From: Burkholderiales bacterium
GTDB taxonomy: Bacteria > Pseudomonadota > Gammaproteobacteria > Burkholderiales > Burkholderiaceae_C
Length of the DNA stretch: 46,281 nt
NCBI GenBank assembly: GCA_026932425.1
Contig: JAIXKN010000055.1
Location: 1 to 46,281, forward strand
Direction of reading: 5' to 3'
The notes under the pieces are model-generated. The model searched no databases and was not told the origin of the DNA. It saw only the letters and a program-made list of their open reading frames with translations. The translations under genes and the position numbers were made by a program. Every line of letters starts with the position of its first letter. The first letter of the stretch is position 1. Shown here piece by piece: positions 24,985 to 34,822 of the stretch.

Positions 24985-24992
24985 CGCGACGC

Positions 24993-25826
24993 TCAGGGCT
25001 CCTCTTCGGGGAAGAGACCCTCGGGGGATTCCCGTGCGCAGGCCGCCCGCGGCGTGATGCGGCGCAGGCATCCGTCGGGTTCCAGACGCAGCACCTCGGC
25101 GCGCGGGGCGCTTGCGTCGTCCAGATCCCAGTCGCTGAGCACGTGGCGACGCATACCGCCACCGAGATCGTGGACCGCGGGCCGGTGCGTGTGGCCGTGG
25201 ATCATCTCGCGTGCGCCGCAGGCGGCCAGCAGCGCGCGGCAGGCCTGTGCGTCGAGGTCGGCGCGGGTCTCGACGTCTTCGCGCTGCACGCGCATGCTCT
25301 CTGTACGCATCTCGCGCGCCAGCGCGACGCGCTCCTGCAGCGGTCGGGCGAGGAAGCTCTGTTGCCAGGCCGGGCTGCGCACCCGCGCCCGGTAGGCCTG
25401 GTAGCGCGCATCGGCCAGGCACTGCGCGTCCCCGTGCGCGAGCAGCCAGCGCCTGCCGGCAGCGTGCAGGCAGCTCGGGTCGGGCAGGGCCGTGATTCCG
25501 ATCTCGGCGAGCAAGCCCGGGCCGACAAGAAAGTCGCGGTTGCCCGGCATGAAGTGGATCTGCCGCGTGCGGGCCGCATCGGCGAACAGGTCCCCCAGCG
25601 TACGCTCGAACGCGAGCTCGCGACTGTCGTCGCCGACCCAGACTTCGAAGACGTCGCCCAGGAGGACGAGGTGGTCGGCCTTCGTTGCCTGCAGATAGCG
25701 CGCGAAGGCCTCGACGGTGCGCGGCTGCCCGGGCGCCAGGTGCAGGTCGGCAACGAAGTCGATCGCGCGCCAGGGCCTGGCCGGCGTCCACTCGGGTATC
25801 GCGGCGGGCGCGGCGTGTTCGCTCAC
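24993..25826 (-). CDS. lpxH: UDP-2,3-diacylglucosamine diphosphatase LpxH
   Basis: The 277-residue metallophosphoesterase hydrolyses UDP-2,3-diacylglucosamine to lipid X and UMP in lipid A synthesis at the inner membrane. Motifs are 'DFVADLHL', 'LLGDVFEVWVGDD', 'FMPGNRDFLVG', 'LLAHGDAQC' and 'MIHGHTHRPAVH'. They give the two-manganese site in the usual order, with the LpxH-specific helical cap between. The C-terminal tail past about residue 245 is variable. It is upstream of mtfA and downstream of the cyclophilin genes on the same strand, with 40 bp to ppiB. Confidence 0.93.
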   Translation of the reverse strand: MSEHAAPAAIPEWTPARPWRAIDFVADLHLAPGQPRTVEAFARYLQATKADHLVLLGDVFEVWVGDDSRELAFERTLGDLFADAARTRQIHFMPGNRDFLVGPGLLAEIGITALPDPSCLHAAGRRWLLAHGDAQCLADARYQAYRARVRSPAWQQSFLARPLQERVALAREMRTESMRVQREDVETRADLDAQACRALLAACGAREMIHGHTHRPAVHDLGGGMRRHVLSDWDLDDASAPRAEVLRLEPDGCLRRITPRAACARESPEGLFPEEEP

Positions 25827-25866
25827 GTCAGCGGGGCGCCGCGGCGCGGCCCTGCGGCGCGGCGTT

Positions 25867-26367
25867 TCACTCGACCAGGTAGGCGCGCTCGATGACCACG
25901 TCCTCGAGCGGAACGTCGTCGTGGAAGCCCTTGCGTCCGGTGCGCACGCCCTCGATCGCGTCGACGGCGTCGGTGCCGGCGACGACCTTGCCGAAGACGG
26001 CGTAGCCCCAGCCGTCCTGCGCGCGGTCGTTGTCGAGGAAGCCGTTGTCGGCGGTGTTGATGAAGAACTGCGCGGTCGCCGAATGCGGGTCGGAAGTGCG
26101 CGCCATCGCCAGCGTGTACTTGGTGTTCTTCAGGCCGTTCTTCGCCTCGTTGGCGATCGGCCGATCGGTGGGCTTCTGCGTCATGCCGGGCGCGAAGCCG
26201 CCGCCCTGGATCATGAAGCCCTTGATCACGCGGTGGAAGACGGTGCCGTCGTAGTGGCCCTTCTGCACGTAGGCGAGGAAGTTGCGTGTGCTCTCCGGCG
26301 CCTTGACGTCGTCGAGCTCGATGTCGAGCGTCCCGCGGCTGGTCTGCATCTTCACGGTCTTGGGCAT
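25867..26367 (-). CDS. ppiB: Cytoplasmic peptidyl-prolyl isomerase (cyclophilin, PpiB-type)
   Basis: The 166-residue cyclophilin has no signal peptide. Conserved blocks are '[29 protein letters not shown]' (region 32-60; catalytic Arg in FHRV), '[19 protein letters not shown]' and '[18 protein letters not shown]'. It catalyses cis-trans isomerisation of X-Pro bonds during folding. It starts 2 bp after the stop of the exported paralogue. Confidence 0.93.
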   Translation of the reverse strand: MPKTVKMQTSRGTLDIELDDVKAPESTRNFLAYVQKGHYDGTVFHRVIKGFMIQGGGFAPGMTQKPTDRPIANEAKNGLKNTKYTLAMARTSDPHSATAQFFINTADNGFLDNDRAQDGWGYAVFGKVVAGTDAVDAIEGVRTGRKGFHDDVPLEDVVIERAYLVE

Positions 26368-26369
26368 GG

Positions 26370-26945
26370 TCAATCCTCCAGGGTGGCCTTGTTGATGACG
26401 ACGTCGGTGGCAGGCAGGTTGGCGAAGGCCGGCCCCTTGTTGGTCGTGGGCACCGCCTTGATGCGGTCGACCACGTCCATCCCGGCGACGACCTTGCCGA
26501 AGACGGCGTAGCCGCCGCCGTAGCTGTCCAGCGGCAGGTTGTCGACCACGTTGATGAAGAACTGCGAGGTGGCGCTGTTGGGTGCCGCGGTGCGCGCCAT
26601 CGCGATCGTGCCGCGCAGGTTGGACAGGCCGTTGCCGGCCTCCAGCGGGATCGGCGCGCGCGTGGGCTTCTGCACCCGCTCGGCGCTGTAGCCGCCGCCC
26701 TGGATCATGAAGCCGTCGATCACGCGGTGGAAGATGGTGCCGTCGTAGTGGCCGGCCTTCACGTACTGGACGAAGTTCTCGACCGACTTGGGCGCCTTCG
26801 CGGGGTCGAGCTCGACGACGATGTCGCCCATGCTCGTGGCCAGGCGCACCTTCTGCGCCCAGGCGCTGGAAGTGAGGCCGAGCGCGATGATCGACGCGAG
26901 GACGAGGGCGCCGACGGTTCGCCGGCGCGGGGCTGGGTTCTGCAT
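26370..26945 (-). CDS. ppiA: Periplasmic peptidyl-prolyl isomerase (cyclophilin, PpiA-type)
   Basis: The 191-residue cyclophilin has an N-terminal signal peptide ([19 protein letters not shown], cleavage after SSAWA), so it acts in the periplasm. The catalytic region '[22 protein letters not shown]', '[19 protein letters not shown]' and '[18 protein letters not shown]' closely parallels the downstream gene, indicating local duplication followed by export specialisation. It shares a 146-bp divergent promoter region with cysS. Confidence 0.93.
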   Translation of the reverse strand: MQNPAPRRRTVGALVLASIIALGLTSSAWAQKVRLATSMGDIVVELDPAKAPKSVENFVQYVKAGHYDGTIFHRVIDGFMIQGGGYSAERVQKPTRAPIPLEAGNGLSNLRGTIAMARTAAPNSATSQFFINVVDNLPLDSYGGGYAVFGKVVAGMDVVDRIKAVPTTNKGPAFANLPATDVVINKATLED

Positions 26946-27009
26946 GGGGTCTCCGGCGATGCGGGGTTCGCGGCAGGCTTGCCGAGCGAGAAGTGCGGGG
27001 GCCGCTCGC

Positions 27010-27015
27010 TATACT
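27010..27015 (+). promoter_or_regulatory. -10 box (TATACT) of cysS
   Basis: TATACT lies about 77 bp before the cysS ATG in the divergent ppiA-cysS spacer. A TTGCCG upstream is too far (25 bp) to be a standard -35. Confidence 0.4.
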
Positions 27016-27091
27016 GATCGATTCTATCGGGCCGGCCTTCGGCCCCTTGCGCTGCAGGGGCCCCGCGCTTCCTGGCCCGCGCTGCCGACGC

Positions 27092-28495
27092 ATGAGCCTA
27101 CGCATCCACAACACGCTGACGCGCCGCGTCGAGGAGTTCCGGCCGATCGAGCCGGGACACGTGCGCATGTACGTCTGCGGCATCACCGTCTACGACCTCT
27201 GCCACATCGGGCACGCGCGGATGATGGTGGCCTTCGACGTCGTCTACCGCTGGCTGCGCGAGAGCGGCTGGCGCGTGACCTTCGTGCGCAACATCACCGA
27301 CATCGACGACAAGATCATCCGCCGCGCGCTCGAGCGCGGGATCCCGATCCGGCAGCTCACCGACGAGATGATCGCCGCGATGCACCGCGACATCGGCGCG
27401 CTGGGCGTGCTGCCGCCGACGCACGAGCCGCGGGCGACCGACTACGTGCCGCAGATGCTCGGGATGATCGGGCGGCTCGAGGACAAGGGGCTGGCCTATC
27501 GCGCCGCCGGTGGCGACGTGAACTACGCGGTGCGCCGCTTCCCGGGCTACGGCCGGCTCTCGGGCAAGTCGCTCGACGAGCTGCGCGCCGGCGAGCGCGT
27601 CGCGGCCGACGGCGACAAGCAGGACCCGCTGGACTTCGTGCTCTGGAAGGCCGCCAAACCCGGCGAGCCGGCCGACGCGCAGTGGCCTTCGCCCTTCGGC
27701 ACCGGGCGGCCGGGCTGGCACATCGAGTGCTCGGCGATGTCGTGCGCGCTGCTGGGCACGCACTTCGACATCCACGGCGGCGGCATGGACCTGCAGTTCC
27801 CGCACCACGAGAACGAGATCGCGCAGAGCGAGGGCGCCAGCGGCGGCCCCTTCGTCAACGTCTGGATGCACAACGGCTTCGTCAACGTCGACAACGAGAA
27901 GATGTCCAAGAGCCTGGGCAACTTCTTCACCATCGCCGACGTGCTGAAGACCTTCGACGGCGAGACGGTGCGCTTCTTCATGCTGCGCACGCATTACCGC
28001 AGCCCGCTCAATTACAGCGACGCGAGCATCGAGGACGCACGCCAGGCGCTGCGGCGGCTCTACACCGCGCTGGATGCGGTGCTCGGCGGCGAGGGTGCGG
28101 CGGATGAGGCGGACGCGACGGACGAGGCTGTCGACTGGTCCGATGCGCACGCGGCAGCGTTTCGCGCCGCGATGGACGACGACTTCAACACGCCGGGGGC
28201 GGTCGCGGTGCTCTTCGAGCTGGCAAGCGAGGTCAACCGCAGCCGCGATGCGGGCAAGGCGCGGCTGCTGCGGCGCCTGGGCGGCATCCTCGGCATCCTG
28301 CAGCAGCGGCCGCGCGACTTCCTGCAGGCCGGAGCCGGCCTCGACGAGGCCGCGATCCTCGAGGCGATCGCGGCGCGCGCAGCGGCCAAGGCAGCGCGCG
28401 ACTACGGCGAGGCCGACCGCATCCGCAAGGAGCTCGCGGAGCAGGGCATCGAACTCAAGGACAGCGCCCAGGGGACGACCTGGGTCAGGGCCTGA
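27092..28495 (+). CDS. cysS: Cysteinyl-tRNA synthetase
   Basis: The 467-residue class I synthetase charges tRNA-Cys. It has the zinc-binding Cys29 in 'YVCGITVYD', HIGH at 38-41, '[10 protein letters not shown]' with the second zinc cysteine, '[11 protein letters not shown]', and KMSKS from Lys270. A DALR-type helical domain and an anticodon-binding tail complete it. Length is normal for proteobacteria. It heads the rightward cysS-glycosylase-accA-tilS run; ATG 27092 is the family start. Confidence 0.97.
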   Translation: MSLRIHNTLTRRVEEFRPIEPGHVRMYVCGITVYDLCHIGHARMMVAFDVVYRWLRESGWRVTFVRNITDIDDKIIRRALERGIPIRQLTDEMIAAMHRDIGALGVLPPTHEPRATDYVPQMLGMIGRLEDKGLAYRAAGGDVNYAVRRFPGYGRLSGKSLDELRAGERVAADGDKQDPLDFVLWKAAKPGEPADAQWPSPFGTGRPGWHIECSAMSCALLGTHFDIHGGGMDLQFPHHENEIAQSEGASGGPFVNVWMHNGFVNVDNEKMSKSLGNFFTIADVLKTFDGETVRFFMLRTHYRSPLNYSDASIEDARQALRRLYTALDAVLGGEGAADEADATDEAVDWSDAHAAAFRAAMDDDFNTPGAVAVLFELASEVNRSRDAGKARLLRRLGGILGILQQRPRDFLQAGAGLDEAAILEAIAARAAAKAARDYGEADRIRKELAEQGIELKDSAQGTTWVRA

Positions 28496-28515
28496 AGGCC
28501 TGAAGGGCGAAAGCC

Positions 28516-29229
28516 TTGCCCAAGCGTCAAGCCCCAACCACCACGGCGCCCCCCGCGGAGGCAGCGCAGGCCGCGCCGCGTTCGTCGGACGCGCTGCTCG
28601 TTGCGCCGGCGTACTGGGACGACGCCTGCCGCCACCTGGCCCGGCGCGATCGGGTGATGAAGCGGCTGATCCCGCGCTACGGCGACGCGCGGCTGCAAAG
28701 CCGGGGCGACGCGTTCACGACGCTGGCGCGCTCGATCGTGGGCCAGCAGATCTCGGTGAAGGCGGCGCAGTCGGTGTGGGACCGCTTCGCCGCGCTTGCG
28801 GCTGCGCAGCAGCATTCGTTGCACCCGGGCCACGTGCTGGCGCTGTCGCCGCAGGCGATGCGCGGCGCGGGCCTTTCGGCGCGCAAGGCGGAATACCTGC
28901 TCGACCTGGCGCGGCACTTCGACGGCGGCAGCGTGCACGTCGCGCAGTGGGAAGCGATGGACGACGAGGCGATCATCAGCGAGCTCGTCGCGATCCGGGG
29001 CATCGGCCGCTGGACGGCCGAGATGTTCCTGATCTTCCACCTGATGCGGCCCAACGTGCTGCCGCTGGACGACATCGGCCTTCTGCGCGGGATCAGCCTG
29101 AACTACTTCAGCGGCGAGCCGGTGTCGCGCGCCGAGGCGCGCGAGCTCGGCGAGGCCTGGGCGCCCTACCGCTCGGTGGCCACTTGGTATATTTGGCGCA
29201 GCCTCGATCCGCTGCCCGTGGAGTACTGA
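28516..29229 (+). CDS. DNA-3-methyladenine glycosylase II (AlkA-like HhH-GPD)
   Basis: The 237-residue protein starts at TTG 28516. The helix-hairpin-helix-GPD fold shows '[23 protein letters not shown]', '[16 protein letters not shown]', the HhH '[20 protein letters not shown]' and the catalytic Asp in '[12 protein letters not shown]'. It excises alkylated purines as the first step of base-excision repair. The first 30 residues are Ala/Pro-rich and probably disordered; an internal start is possible. Its stop overlaps the accA start (TGATG), an arrangement typical of Burkholderiales. Confidence 0.9.
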   Translation: MPKRQAPTTTAPPAEAAQAAPRSSDALLVAPAYWDDACRHLARRDRVMKRLIPRYGDARLQSRGDAFTTLARSIVGQQISVKAAQSVWDRFAALAAAQQHSLHPGHVLALSPQAMRGAGLSARKAEYLLDLARHFDGGSVHVAQWEAMDDEAIISELVAIRGIGRWTAEMFLIFHLMRPNVLPLDDIGLLRGISLNYFSGEPVSRAEARELGEAWAPYRSVATWYIWRSLDPLPVEY

Positions 29230-30200
29230 TGAGCAAACGTCATTTTCTGGATTTCGAGCAGCCGATCGCCGAGCTCGAGTCCAAAATCGACGAGCTGCGC
29301 TTCGTGCAGAACGAGTCGGCGGTGGACATCTCGGACGAGATCGAGCGGCTCTCGAAGAAGAGCCAGCAGCTCACCAAGGACATCTATTCCAGCCTCTCGC
29401 CCTGGCAGGTGACGCAGATCGCGCGGCACCCGCAGCGGCCCTACACGCTGGATTATGTTGCCGAGATCTTCACCGATTTCCAGGAGATGCACGGCGATCG
29501 GCACTACGGCGACGACCTCTCGATCACCGGCGGGCTGGCGCGCTTCAACGGCCAGCCGTGCATGGTGATCGGGCATCAGAAGGGACGCGACACCAAGGAG
29601 CGCACGGCGCGCAACTTCGGCATGTCGCGCCCGGAAGGCTACCGCAAGGCGCTGCGGCTGATGAAGGTCGCCGAAAAGTTCGGCCTGCCCGTGTTCACCT
29701 TCGTCGACACGCCCGGCGCCTACCCGGGCATCGGCGCCGAGGAGCGCGGCCAGTCGGAGGCGATCGGCCGCAACATCTACGAGATGGCGCAGCTGCAGGT
29801 GCCGATCGTCTGCACGATCATCGGCGAGGGCGGCTCGGGCGGGGCGCTGGCGATCGCCGTCGGCGACCAGGTGCTGATGCTGCAGTTCAGCGTCTACTCG
29901 GTGATCTCGCCCGAGGGCTGCGCGTCGATCCTCTGGAAGACCTCCGACCGCGCGTCCGAGGCCGCCGAGGCGCTGGGCATCACCGCGCACCGGCTCAAGG
30001 CGCTGGGCGTGGTCGACAAGATCGTCAACGAGCCCGTCGGCGGCGCGCATCGCGATCCGAAGTGGATGGCGGCACAGCTCAAGCGCGCGCTCAACGACGC
30101 GCTGCGCCAGGTCGTCGACCTCAAGCCCAAGGAGCTGCTGCAGCGCCGCTACGAGCGTCTGCAGTCCTACGGCCGCTTCTCCGACACCAAGGAGCGCTGA
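29229..30200 (+). CDS. accA: Acetyl-CoA carboxylase carboxyltransferase subunit alpha
   Basis: The 323-residue subunit pairs with AccD to transfer CO2 from biotin to acetyl-CoA, making malonyl-CoA for fatty acid synthesis. The sequence runs from '[18 protein letters not shown]' through '[21 protein letters not shown]', '[20 protein letters not shown]' and '[20 protein letters not shown]' to '[13 protein letters not shown]', the crotonase-type oxyanion and biotin sites. ATG overlaps the glycosylase stop, and full length is present. Confidence 0.97.
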   Translation: MSKRHFLDFEQPIAELESKIDELRFVQNESAVDISDEIERLSKKSQQLTKDIYSSLSPWQVTQIARHPQRPYTLDYVAEIFTDFQEMHGDRHYGDDLSITGGLARFNGQPCMVIGHQKGRDTKERTARNFGMSRPEGYRKALRLMKVAEKFGLPVFTFVDTPGAYPGIGAEERGQSEAIGRNIYEMAQLQVPIVCTIIGEGGSGGALAIAVGDQVLMLQFSVYSVISPEGCASILWKTSDRASEAAEALGITAHRLKALGVVDKIVNEPVGGAHRDPKWMAAQLKRALNDALRQVVDLKPKELLQRRYERLQSYGRFSDTKER

Positions 30201-30232
30201 GAGCCTGTGAAGCCGGGCCCGGGCGATCCGCC

Positions 30233-31540
30233 GTGAACGCCCCGCAGGAAACCGCGCCCCCGAAACGGCTCGCGGTGGCCGCCAGCGGCGGCATCGATTC
30301 GACTGCACTGCTGCATGCGACGGCGCGGCTTGCCACGCCGCTGGGCATCGAGGTGCACGCACTGCACGTGCACCACGGTCTGCAGCCGCAGGCCGATGCC
30401 TGGATGCACGGCGTCGCGGCGCAGTGCCGGCGCTGGGCGGGCAGCGGCCTGGCCGTCGTCTTTCATGGACATCGCCTGGCGGGCGCACCCGCGCGCGGGC
30501 AGAGCGAGGAAGCCTGGGCGCGCCGCGAACGCTACCGTGCGCTGGTGTCGATGGCGCACGAGGCCGGCTGCGACGTCGTGCTGCTGGCCCAGCACCGGCG
30601 CGACCAGGCCGAGACCGTGCTGCTACAGGCGCTGCGCGGCGCTGGGCCCGCAGGGCTTGCGGCGATGCCGGCGCGCTTCGAGCGCGACGGCATCCTGTGG
30701 CTGCGACCCTGGCTTGCGCATCCGCGCGAGGCGATCGAGGCCTACGTCCGGCACTGGCGGCTGCGCGTTGTGCTCGACCCGTCGAACGTCGACGCGCGCT
30801 TTGCGCGCAGCCGGCTGCGCACGCAGGTGTGGCCGGCGCTGCAGGCCGCGTTTGCCGATGCCGAGGTCAGCCTCGGCGCGGTCGCAAGGCAGGCGGCACT
30901 TGCGCATGCGCTCGAAAGCGAGGTCGCGAGCGGCGATCTGGCGACCTGCGTCGATGCCGATGGTCTCGACGTCGCGGCGTGGCTGAAGCTGAGCGAAGCC
31001 CGTCGGCACGCCTTGCTGCGGCTGTGGCTGGCGCGCGAGCTCGCACCGGGATGGCCGCAGACGCTCGTCTGGCGCTTGCTGCGGGAACTGCCCGAAGCAA
31101 AGCATGCGCGCTGGCCTGCCGGCGCGGCCGAACTCCGGCTGTACCGCGGCTGCCTGCGCGTCTTGCCGTTGCCCGACGCGACCCGCCATGCGTCGCAGCC
31201 GCGTGCGATCGATCTCTCGCGGCCCGGCGATTACAGCCTGTCGCCCTGGCGCGGTCGGCTGCGCGTCGAGCCCGCGAAGGAGGGCGGTGTCCCGGCGGCT
31301 GCGCTGGAACATGCCGAACTCCGCCCTCGAAGCGGGGGCGAGCGGTTTCAGCGGCACGCGCTCGGCCCGGCGCGCAGCCTGAAAAAACAGTTCCAGGATG
31401 CGGGCGTGCCGGCCTGGGAACGAGATTTGCCGCTGCTGTGGGCCCGCGGTGATCTGGTCTACGTGCCCGGGCTCGGACTGGATGCGCGCGTGCGGAACTG
31501 GCCCGGACGACCCCGCGTACGACTGCAGTGGCTGCCTTGA
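30233..31540 (+). CDS. tilS: tRNA(Ile)-lysidine synthase TilS
   Basis: The 435-residue ATPase has the PP-loop SGGIDS near the N-terminus, 'VHALHVHHGLQPQADAW' and 'LLAQHRRDQAETVLLQALRGAG', then TilS substrate-binding domains including the C-terminal 'LGPARSLKKQFQDAGVPAWER'. It converts C34 of tRNA-Ile(CAU) to lysidine so that it reads AUA. The family usually has HxxDDQxET; here the segment reads HRRDQAET, one Asp shorter. GTG 30233 is 32 bp after accA and is the only start before the PP-loop. Confidence 0.93.
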   Translation: MNAPQETAPPKRLAVAASGGIDSTALLHATARLATPLGIEVHALHVHHGLQPQADAWMHGVAAQCRRWAGSGLAVVFHGHRLAGAPARGQSEEAWARRERYRALVSMAHEAGCDVVLLAQHRRDQAETVLLQALRGAGPAGLAAMPARFERDGILWLRPWLAHPREAIEAYVRHWRLRVVLDPSNVDARFARSRLRTQVWPALQAAFADAEVSLGAVARQAALAHALESEVASGDLATCVDADGLDVAAWLKLSEARRHALLRLWLARELAPGWPQTLVWRLLRELPEAKHARWPAGAAELRLYRGCLRVLPLPDATRHASQPRAIDLSRPGDYSLSPWRGRLRVEPAKEGGVPAAALEHAELRPRSGGERFQRHALGPARSLKKQFQDAGVPAWERDLPLLWARGDLVYVPGLGLDARVRNWPGRPRVRLQWLP

Positions 31541-31582
31541 ACGAAACCCGCCCCCGTCATCGGCGGGCAAGGCTGCGCCCAC

Positions 31583-31588
31583 TACAAT
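31583..31588 (+). promoter_or_regulatory. -10 box (TACAAT) of lysC
   Basis: TACAAT lies about 68 bp before the lysC ATG, giving a leader of roughly 60 nt with a GGGAAG ribosome-binding site. No lysine riboswitch-like structure is evident in so short a leader. Confidence 0.5.
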
Positions 31589-31656
31589 TTCGCCCCTTCG
31601 CGACTTGATTCCGATCCCAGCCGCATCGCGCGGGTGCGGTCCCCGGGAAGACATCC

Positions 31657-32934
31657 ATGGCATTGTTCGTTCACAAGTACGGCGGCACGTCGATGGGCTC
31701 GACCGAGCGCATCCGCAGCGTCGCGCAGCGCGTGGCCAAGTGGGCACGTGCGGGCCACCGGATGGTGGTGGTGCCCTCGGCGATGAGCGGCGAGACGAAC
31801 CGGCTCCTGGCGCTGGCCAAGGAGCTGGCGCCGGCGAGCCCGACCCCGCAGAGCCTGCGTGAGCAGGATGCGATCGCCTCGACCGGGGAACAGGTCTCGG
31901 TCGGTCTGCTCGCGCTGGCCTTGCAGGCGCAAGGCGTGCCGGCAGTCAGCTACGCGGGCTGGCAGGTGCCGATCGTCACCGACGACGCGTTCACCAAGGC
32001 GCGCATCCAGCGCATCGACGACGCGCGCGTGCGCGCCGATCTCGACGCCGGCAAGGTCGTGATCATCACCGGCTTCCAGGGCATCGACGAGGCCGGCGAC
32101 CTGACCACGCTCGGGCGCGGCGGCAGCGACACTTCCGCTGTCGCGGTGGCCGCGGCGCTGCGAGCCGACGAGTGCCTGATCTTCACCGACGTCGATGGCG
32201 TCTACACCACCGACCCGCGCATCGTCCCCGAGGCGCGCCGCCTGGCCACCGTGAGCTTCGAGGAGATGCTCGAGATGGCGAGCCTGGGCTCCAAGGTCCT
32301 GCAGATCCGCGCGGTCGAGTTCGCCGGCAAGTACAAGGTGCCCTTGCGCGTGCTCTCGAGCTTCACGTCCTGGGACATCGATCTGCAGGAAGAGGCGCAG
32401 TCGGGCACGCTGATCACTTTCGAGGAAGACGAGAAGATGGAAAAGGCCGTTGTTTCGGGCATCGCGTTCAACCGCGACGAAGCCAAGATCACCGTGATGG
32501 GCGTGCCCGACCGCCCCGGAATCGCGTTCCAGATCCTCGGCCCCGTGGCCGAGGCCAACATCGACGTCGACGTGATCATCCAGAACGTCTCGCACGACGG
32601 CCGCACCGACTTCTCGTTCACGGTCAACCGCGGCGACTACGCGCGCACGATCGACCTGCTGATGAACAAGGTGATCCCGGCGACCGGCGCCGCGCAGGTG
32701 ATCGGCGACGCCAAGATCTGCAAGGTCTCGATCGTCGGCATCGGCATGCGCAGCCATGTGGGCGTGGCCAGCAAGATGTTCCGCACGCTCTCGGAGGAGG
32801 GCATCAACATCCAGATGATCAGCACGAGCGAGATCAAGACCAGCGTGGTGATCGACGAGAAGTACATGGAACTCGCGGTGCGCGCGCTGCACAAGGCCTT
32901 CGACCTGGACGCGGCGAGCATTGCCGCCGAGTAG
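31657..32934 (+). CDS. lysC: Aspartate kinase
   Basis: The 425-residue kinase phosphorylates L-aspartate, the first step to lysine, threonine, methionine and diaminopimelate. The N-terminal kinase domain has 'VHKYGGTSMGS', 'STGEQVSVGLLA', 'LGRGGSDTSAVAVAAAL' and 'FTDVDGVYTTDPRIV'. Two C-terminal ACT domains (about 265-425) include 'ITVMGVPDRPGIAFQIL' and 'VSIVGIGMRSHVGVASKMF', the allosteric site for feedback by lysine and threonine. Length matches monofunctional proteobacterial enzymes. Confidence 0.97.
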   Translation: MALFVHKYGGTSMGSTERIRSVAQRVAKWARAGHRMVVVPSAMSGETNRLLALAKELAPASPTPQSLREQDAIASTGEQVSVGLLALALQAQGVPAVSYAGWQVPIVTDDAFTKARIQRIDDARVRADLDAGKVVIITGFQGIDEAGDLTTLGRGGSDTSAVAVAAALRADECLIFTDVDGVYTTDPRIVPEARRLATVSFEEMLEMASLGSKVLQIRAVEFAGKYKVPLRVLSSFTSWDIDLQEEAQSGTLITFEEDEKMEKAVVSGIAFNRDEAKITVMGVPDRPGIAFQILGPVAEANIDVDVIIQNVSHDGRTDFSFTVNRGDYARTIDLLMNKVIPATGAAQVIGDAKICKVSIVGIGMRSHVGVASKMFRTLSEEGINIQMISTSEIKTSVVIDEKYMELAVRALHKAFDLDAASIAAE

Positions 32935-32988
32935 CCCGAGGCCGAGCACGCGCCGATTCGGCGCTAGAATTCAACGCTTCGCCGAGCT

Positions 32989-33080
32989 GGAGTCGTGACC
33001 GAGAGGCCGAAGGTGCTCCCCTGCTAAGGGAGTATGCGGGCAAAACCTGCATCGAGGGTTCGAATCCTCCGACTCCGCCA
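32989..33080 (+). tRNA. tRNA-Ser (anticodon GCU)
   Basis: A 92-nt class II tRNA with acceptor GGAGTCG/CGACTCC and anticodon stem CTCCC-CTGCTAA-GGGAG (anticodon GCT). It has a long variable arm, the T-arm GAGGG-TTCGAAT-CCTCC (as written on the + strand) and an encoded CCA. A TAGAAT -10 at 32965-32970 gives a 5' leader of about a dozen bases. Confidence 0.95.
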
Positions 33081-33323
33081 ATGAGGCTTTTGCATTCACG
33101 GCACCGGCATGGGACGAACGCCGGTCACCGCCGAAAGCGGCAAGGGCCACGCGCTGCGGTGGTACTGCAGTCATGGGCCTCGACATCGCCCTTGGCCTGT
33201 CTGGGTCCGCGGCTGCACGAATGACGCCTGCGGTGCGTGGCACCGATCGGGCCGATGTTGCCGGATTCCTCGTGATTCCCGTAAGCCGAGCCGGCCAGCG
33301 TTTACGCCGCTGCCGTTCGGCGC
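33081..33323. other. Gene-free stretch after tRNA-Ser
   Basis: No supported gene lies in these 243 bp. Short frames exist without a ribosome-binding site. No tRNA-end duplication, integrase remnant or terminator with a T-tract was found. Confidence 0.5.
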
Positions 33324-33935
33324 TCAGGCCATTCGCGCCGCAGCGTCGTCGAAGGCTGCCAGCAGCGAGGGGTAGCTCTCGTGCCGCGGGAATTGCGGGA
33401 ACTCGGCGGCGATGTGCTCCGGCGCGTGCATCAGGAAACCGGTGTCGGCCGCACCGAGCATCGCGGTGTCGTTGTACGAGTCGCCCGCGGCCATGACCCT
33501 GAAGTTCAGCGCCTTGAGCGCGTTGACGGCCTGGCGCTTCTGGTCGGGCTGGCGCAGCCGGTACTCGACGACGAAACCGTCGGCATCGGTCATCAGGCGA
33601 TGGCAGAAGAGCGTGGGCCGGCCGAGCTGGCTCATCAGCGGATCGGCGAATTCATAGAAGGTGTCCGAGAGGATGATGAGCTGATAGCGCGAGCGAAGCT
33701 CGTCGAGGAACTCGCGCGCCCCGGGCAGCGGTGCCATGCCGCCGATCACCTCCTGGATGTCGGCGAGCTTGAGCCGGTGCTGGCGCAGCAGATCGAGGCG
33801 CCAGCGCATGAGTTTGTCGTAGTCGGGCTCGTCGCGCGTCGTGCGCCGGAAGTCGGGGATGCCGGTGCGCTCGGCAAAGGCGATCCAGATCTCGGGCACG
33901 AGCACGCCTTCGAGGTCGAGGCAGACGACTTGCAT
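33324..33935 (-). CDS. thrH: Phosphoserine phosphatase / homoserine phosphotransferase ThrH
   Basis: The 203-residue HAD-superfamily protein has motif I 'CLDLEGVLVPEIW', motif II 'LIILSDTFYEF', the Lys of 'RQPDQKRQAVNAL' and motif III 'AAGDSYNDTAMLGAAD'. DLEGV in place of DxDGT and the 'IGGMAPLPGAREFLDELR' block mark the ThrH subfamily. It dephosphorylates phosphoserine and can pass the phosphate to homoserine. It may be cotranscribed with the upstream lipoprotein gene, 66 bp away. Confidence 0.92.
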   Translation of the reverse strand: MQVVCLDLEGVLVPEIWIAFAERTGIPDFRRTTRDEPDYDKLMRWRLDLLRQHRLKLADIQEVIGGMAPLPGAREFLDELRSRYQLIILSDTFYEFADPLMSQLGRPTLFCHRLMTDADGFVVEYRLRQPDQKRQAVNALKALNFRVMAAGDSYNDTAMLGAADTGFLMHAPEHIAAEFPQFPRHESYPSLLAAFDDAAARMA

Positions 33936-34001
33936 GGCGAAGAGGCCCCGCAGGGCTTGGAGTCGGGGCCGCGATCGTAGCCCAGCCCCGGCCTGGGCAG
34001 T

Positions 34002-34517
34002 TCACAGCGGGGCTGCGTGCAGGGGGCCGCTGGCCGGCGCCGATGCGGGCGCGGGGAAGGGCACGATTCCGGGGACGATCGGCGGCCGCGGTGGTCGTGG
34101 CGGTCGTGCCGGTGCGACCATCTGCCCGGGCTCCTGCGGCGTGCCCACTGCGTCTGCGGGCTCGCGCGGGCATCGGCCCTGGCGCTCGGCCCAGTAGACG
34201 ATGTTGCCGATGACCGCGACGCTGCCCGACACCACGGCGCTGGCCGCCGTGACGATCCCGAGCGTGGCCAGCATCGCGACGCAGCCGTCGTTCTGGCAGT
34301 GCCCGAAGGTGCCGATGACCGCGGTCTCGAGCACCATCTGCCGCACCATCGTCCGGCACTGCGGGTCGTAGACCTCGGCGCTGCGCGGGACGACGATGCA
34401 TCCGGCCAGCAAGGTCGCGGCCAATGTCGACAGCACCCGCGCGAGTGACGCCTCGAGGCCACGGACAGCGACGGAGCGCGGGCCTGACGCACGAGGGGTT
34501 GGGCTTTGCCGACGCAT
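34002..34517 (-). CDS. Conserved hypothetical lipoprotein
   Basis: The 171-residue protein has an N-terminal signal ending ATLLAGC (lipidation at Cys40 from the chosen start). A conserved core follows: 'YDPQCRTMVRQMVLETAVIG', 'CQNDGCVAMLATLGIVTAASAVVSGSVAVIGNIVYWAERQGRC' (as a region), with paired cysteines and a hydrophobic stretch that could enter the membrane. The C-terminal 50 residues are Pro/Ala-rich. This pattern recurs in Burkholderiales as an uncharacterised lipoprotein; no function is known to me. The start at 34517 avoids a basic 22-residue extension. Confidence 0.72.
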   Translation of the reverse strand: MRRQSPTPRASGPRSVAVRGLEASLARVLSTLAATLLAGCIVVPRSAEVYDPQCRTMVRQMVLETAVIGTFGHCQNDGCVAMLATLGIVTAASAVVSGSVAVIGNIVYWAERQGRCPREPADAVGTPQEPGQMVAPARPPRPPRPPIVPGIVPFPAPASAPASGPLHAAPL

Positions 34518-34583
34518 TGGGCGCGCACCATAACGCAGCCGGTGCCGGCGCGCGCGAGGCGGGCGCGGCACTCGGCTGTTCAC

Positions 34584-34822
34584 CGACTCGGCCGCACGCC
34601 GTCGACGATCTGGTCGAAGCTCGGTGAAGGGGCGCCGATGGAGACGGCGCGCAAGGCTGCGTCGGGCCCGAATCGGGAAAGTCGCTTGCGAACGCTGAAA
34701 CGCAGCGCGCGGTCACTGCATCCAATGGGCAGGACGGGTGGAAATTGGGGGCGTCCGAAGGCGCCCGCGAAGACCACCCCATCCGGAACAAGCGTCAAAC
34801 ACCCATGCTGCAGGAGCCCATC
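34584..34822. other. Divergent intergenic region
   Basis: The spacer holds the upstream regions of the leftward lipoprotein gene and the rightward 34823 gene. The AGGAG at 34812-34816 serves the latter. No clear -35/-10 pair or further gene was found. Confidence 0.4.

Noticed and set aside
33081-33323. A second mobile-element boundary behind tRNA-Ser
   Set aside because: No duplicate of the tRNA-Ser 3' end, integrase or phage gene is present to the right.
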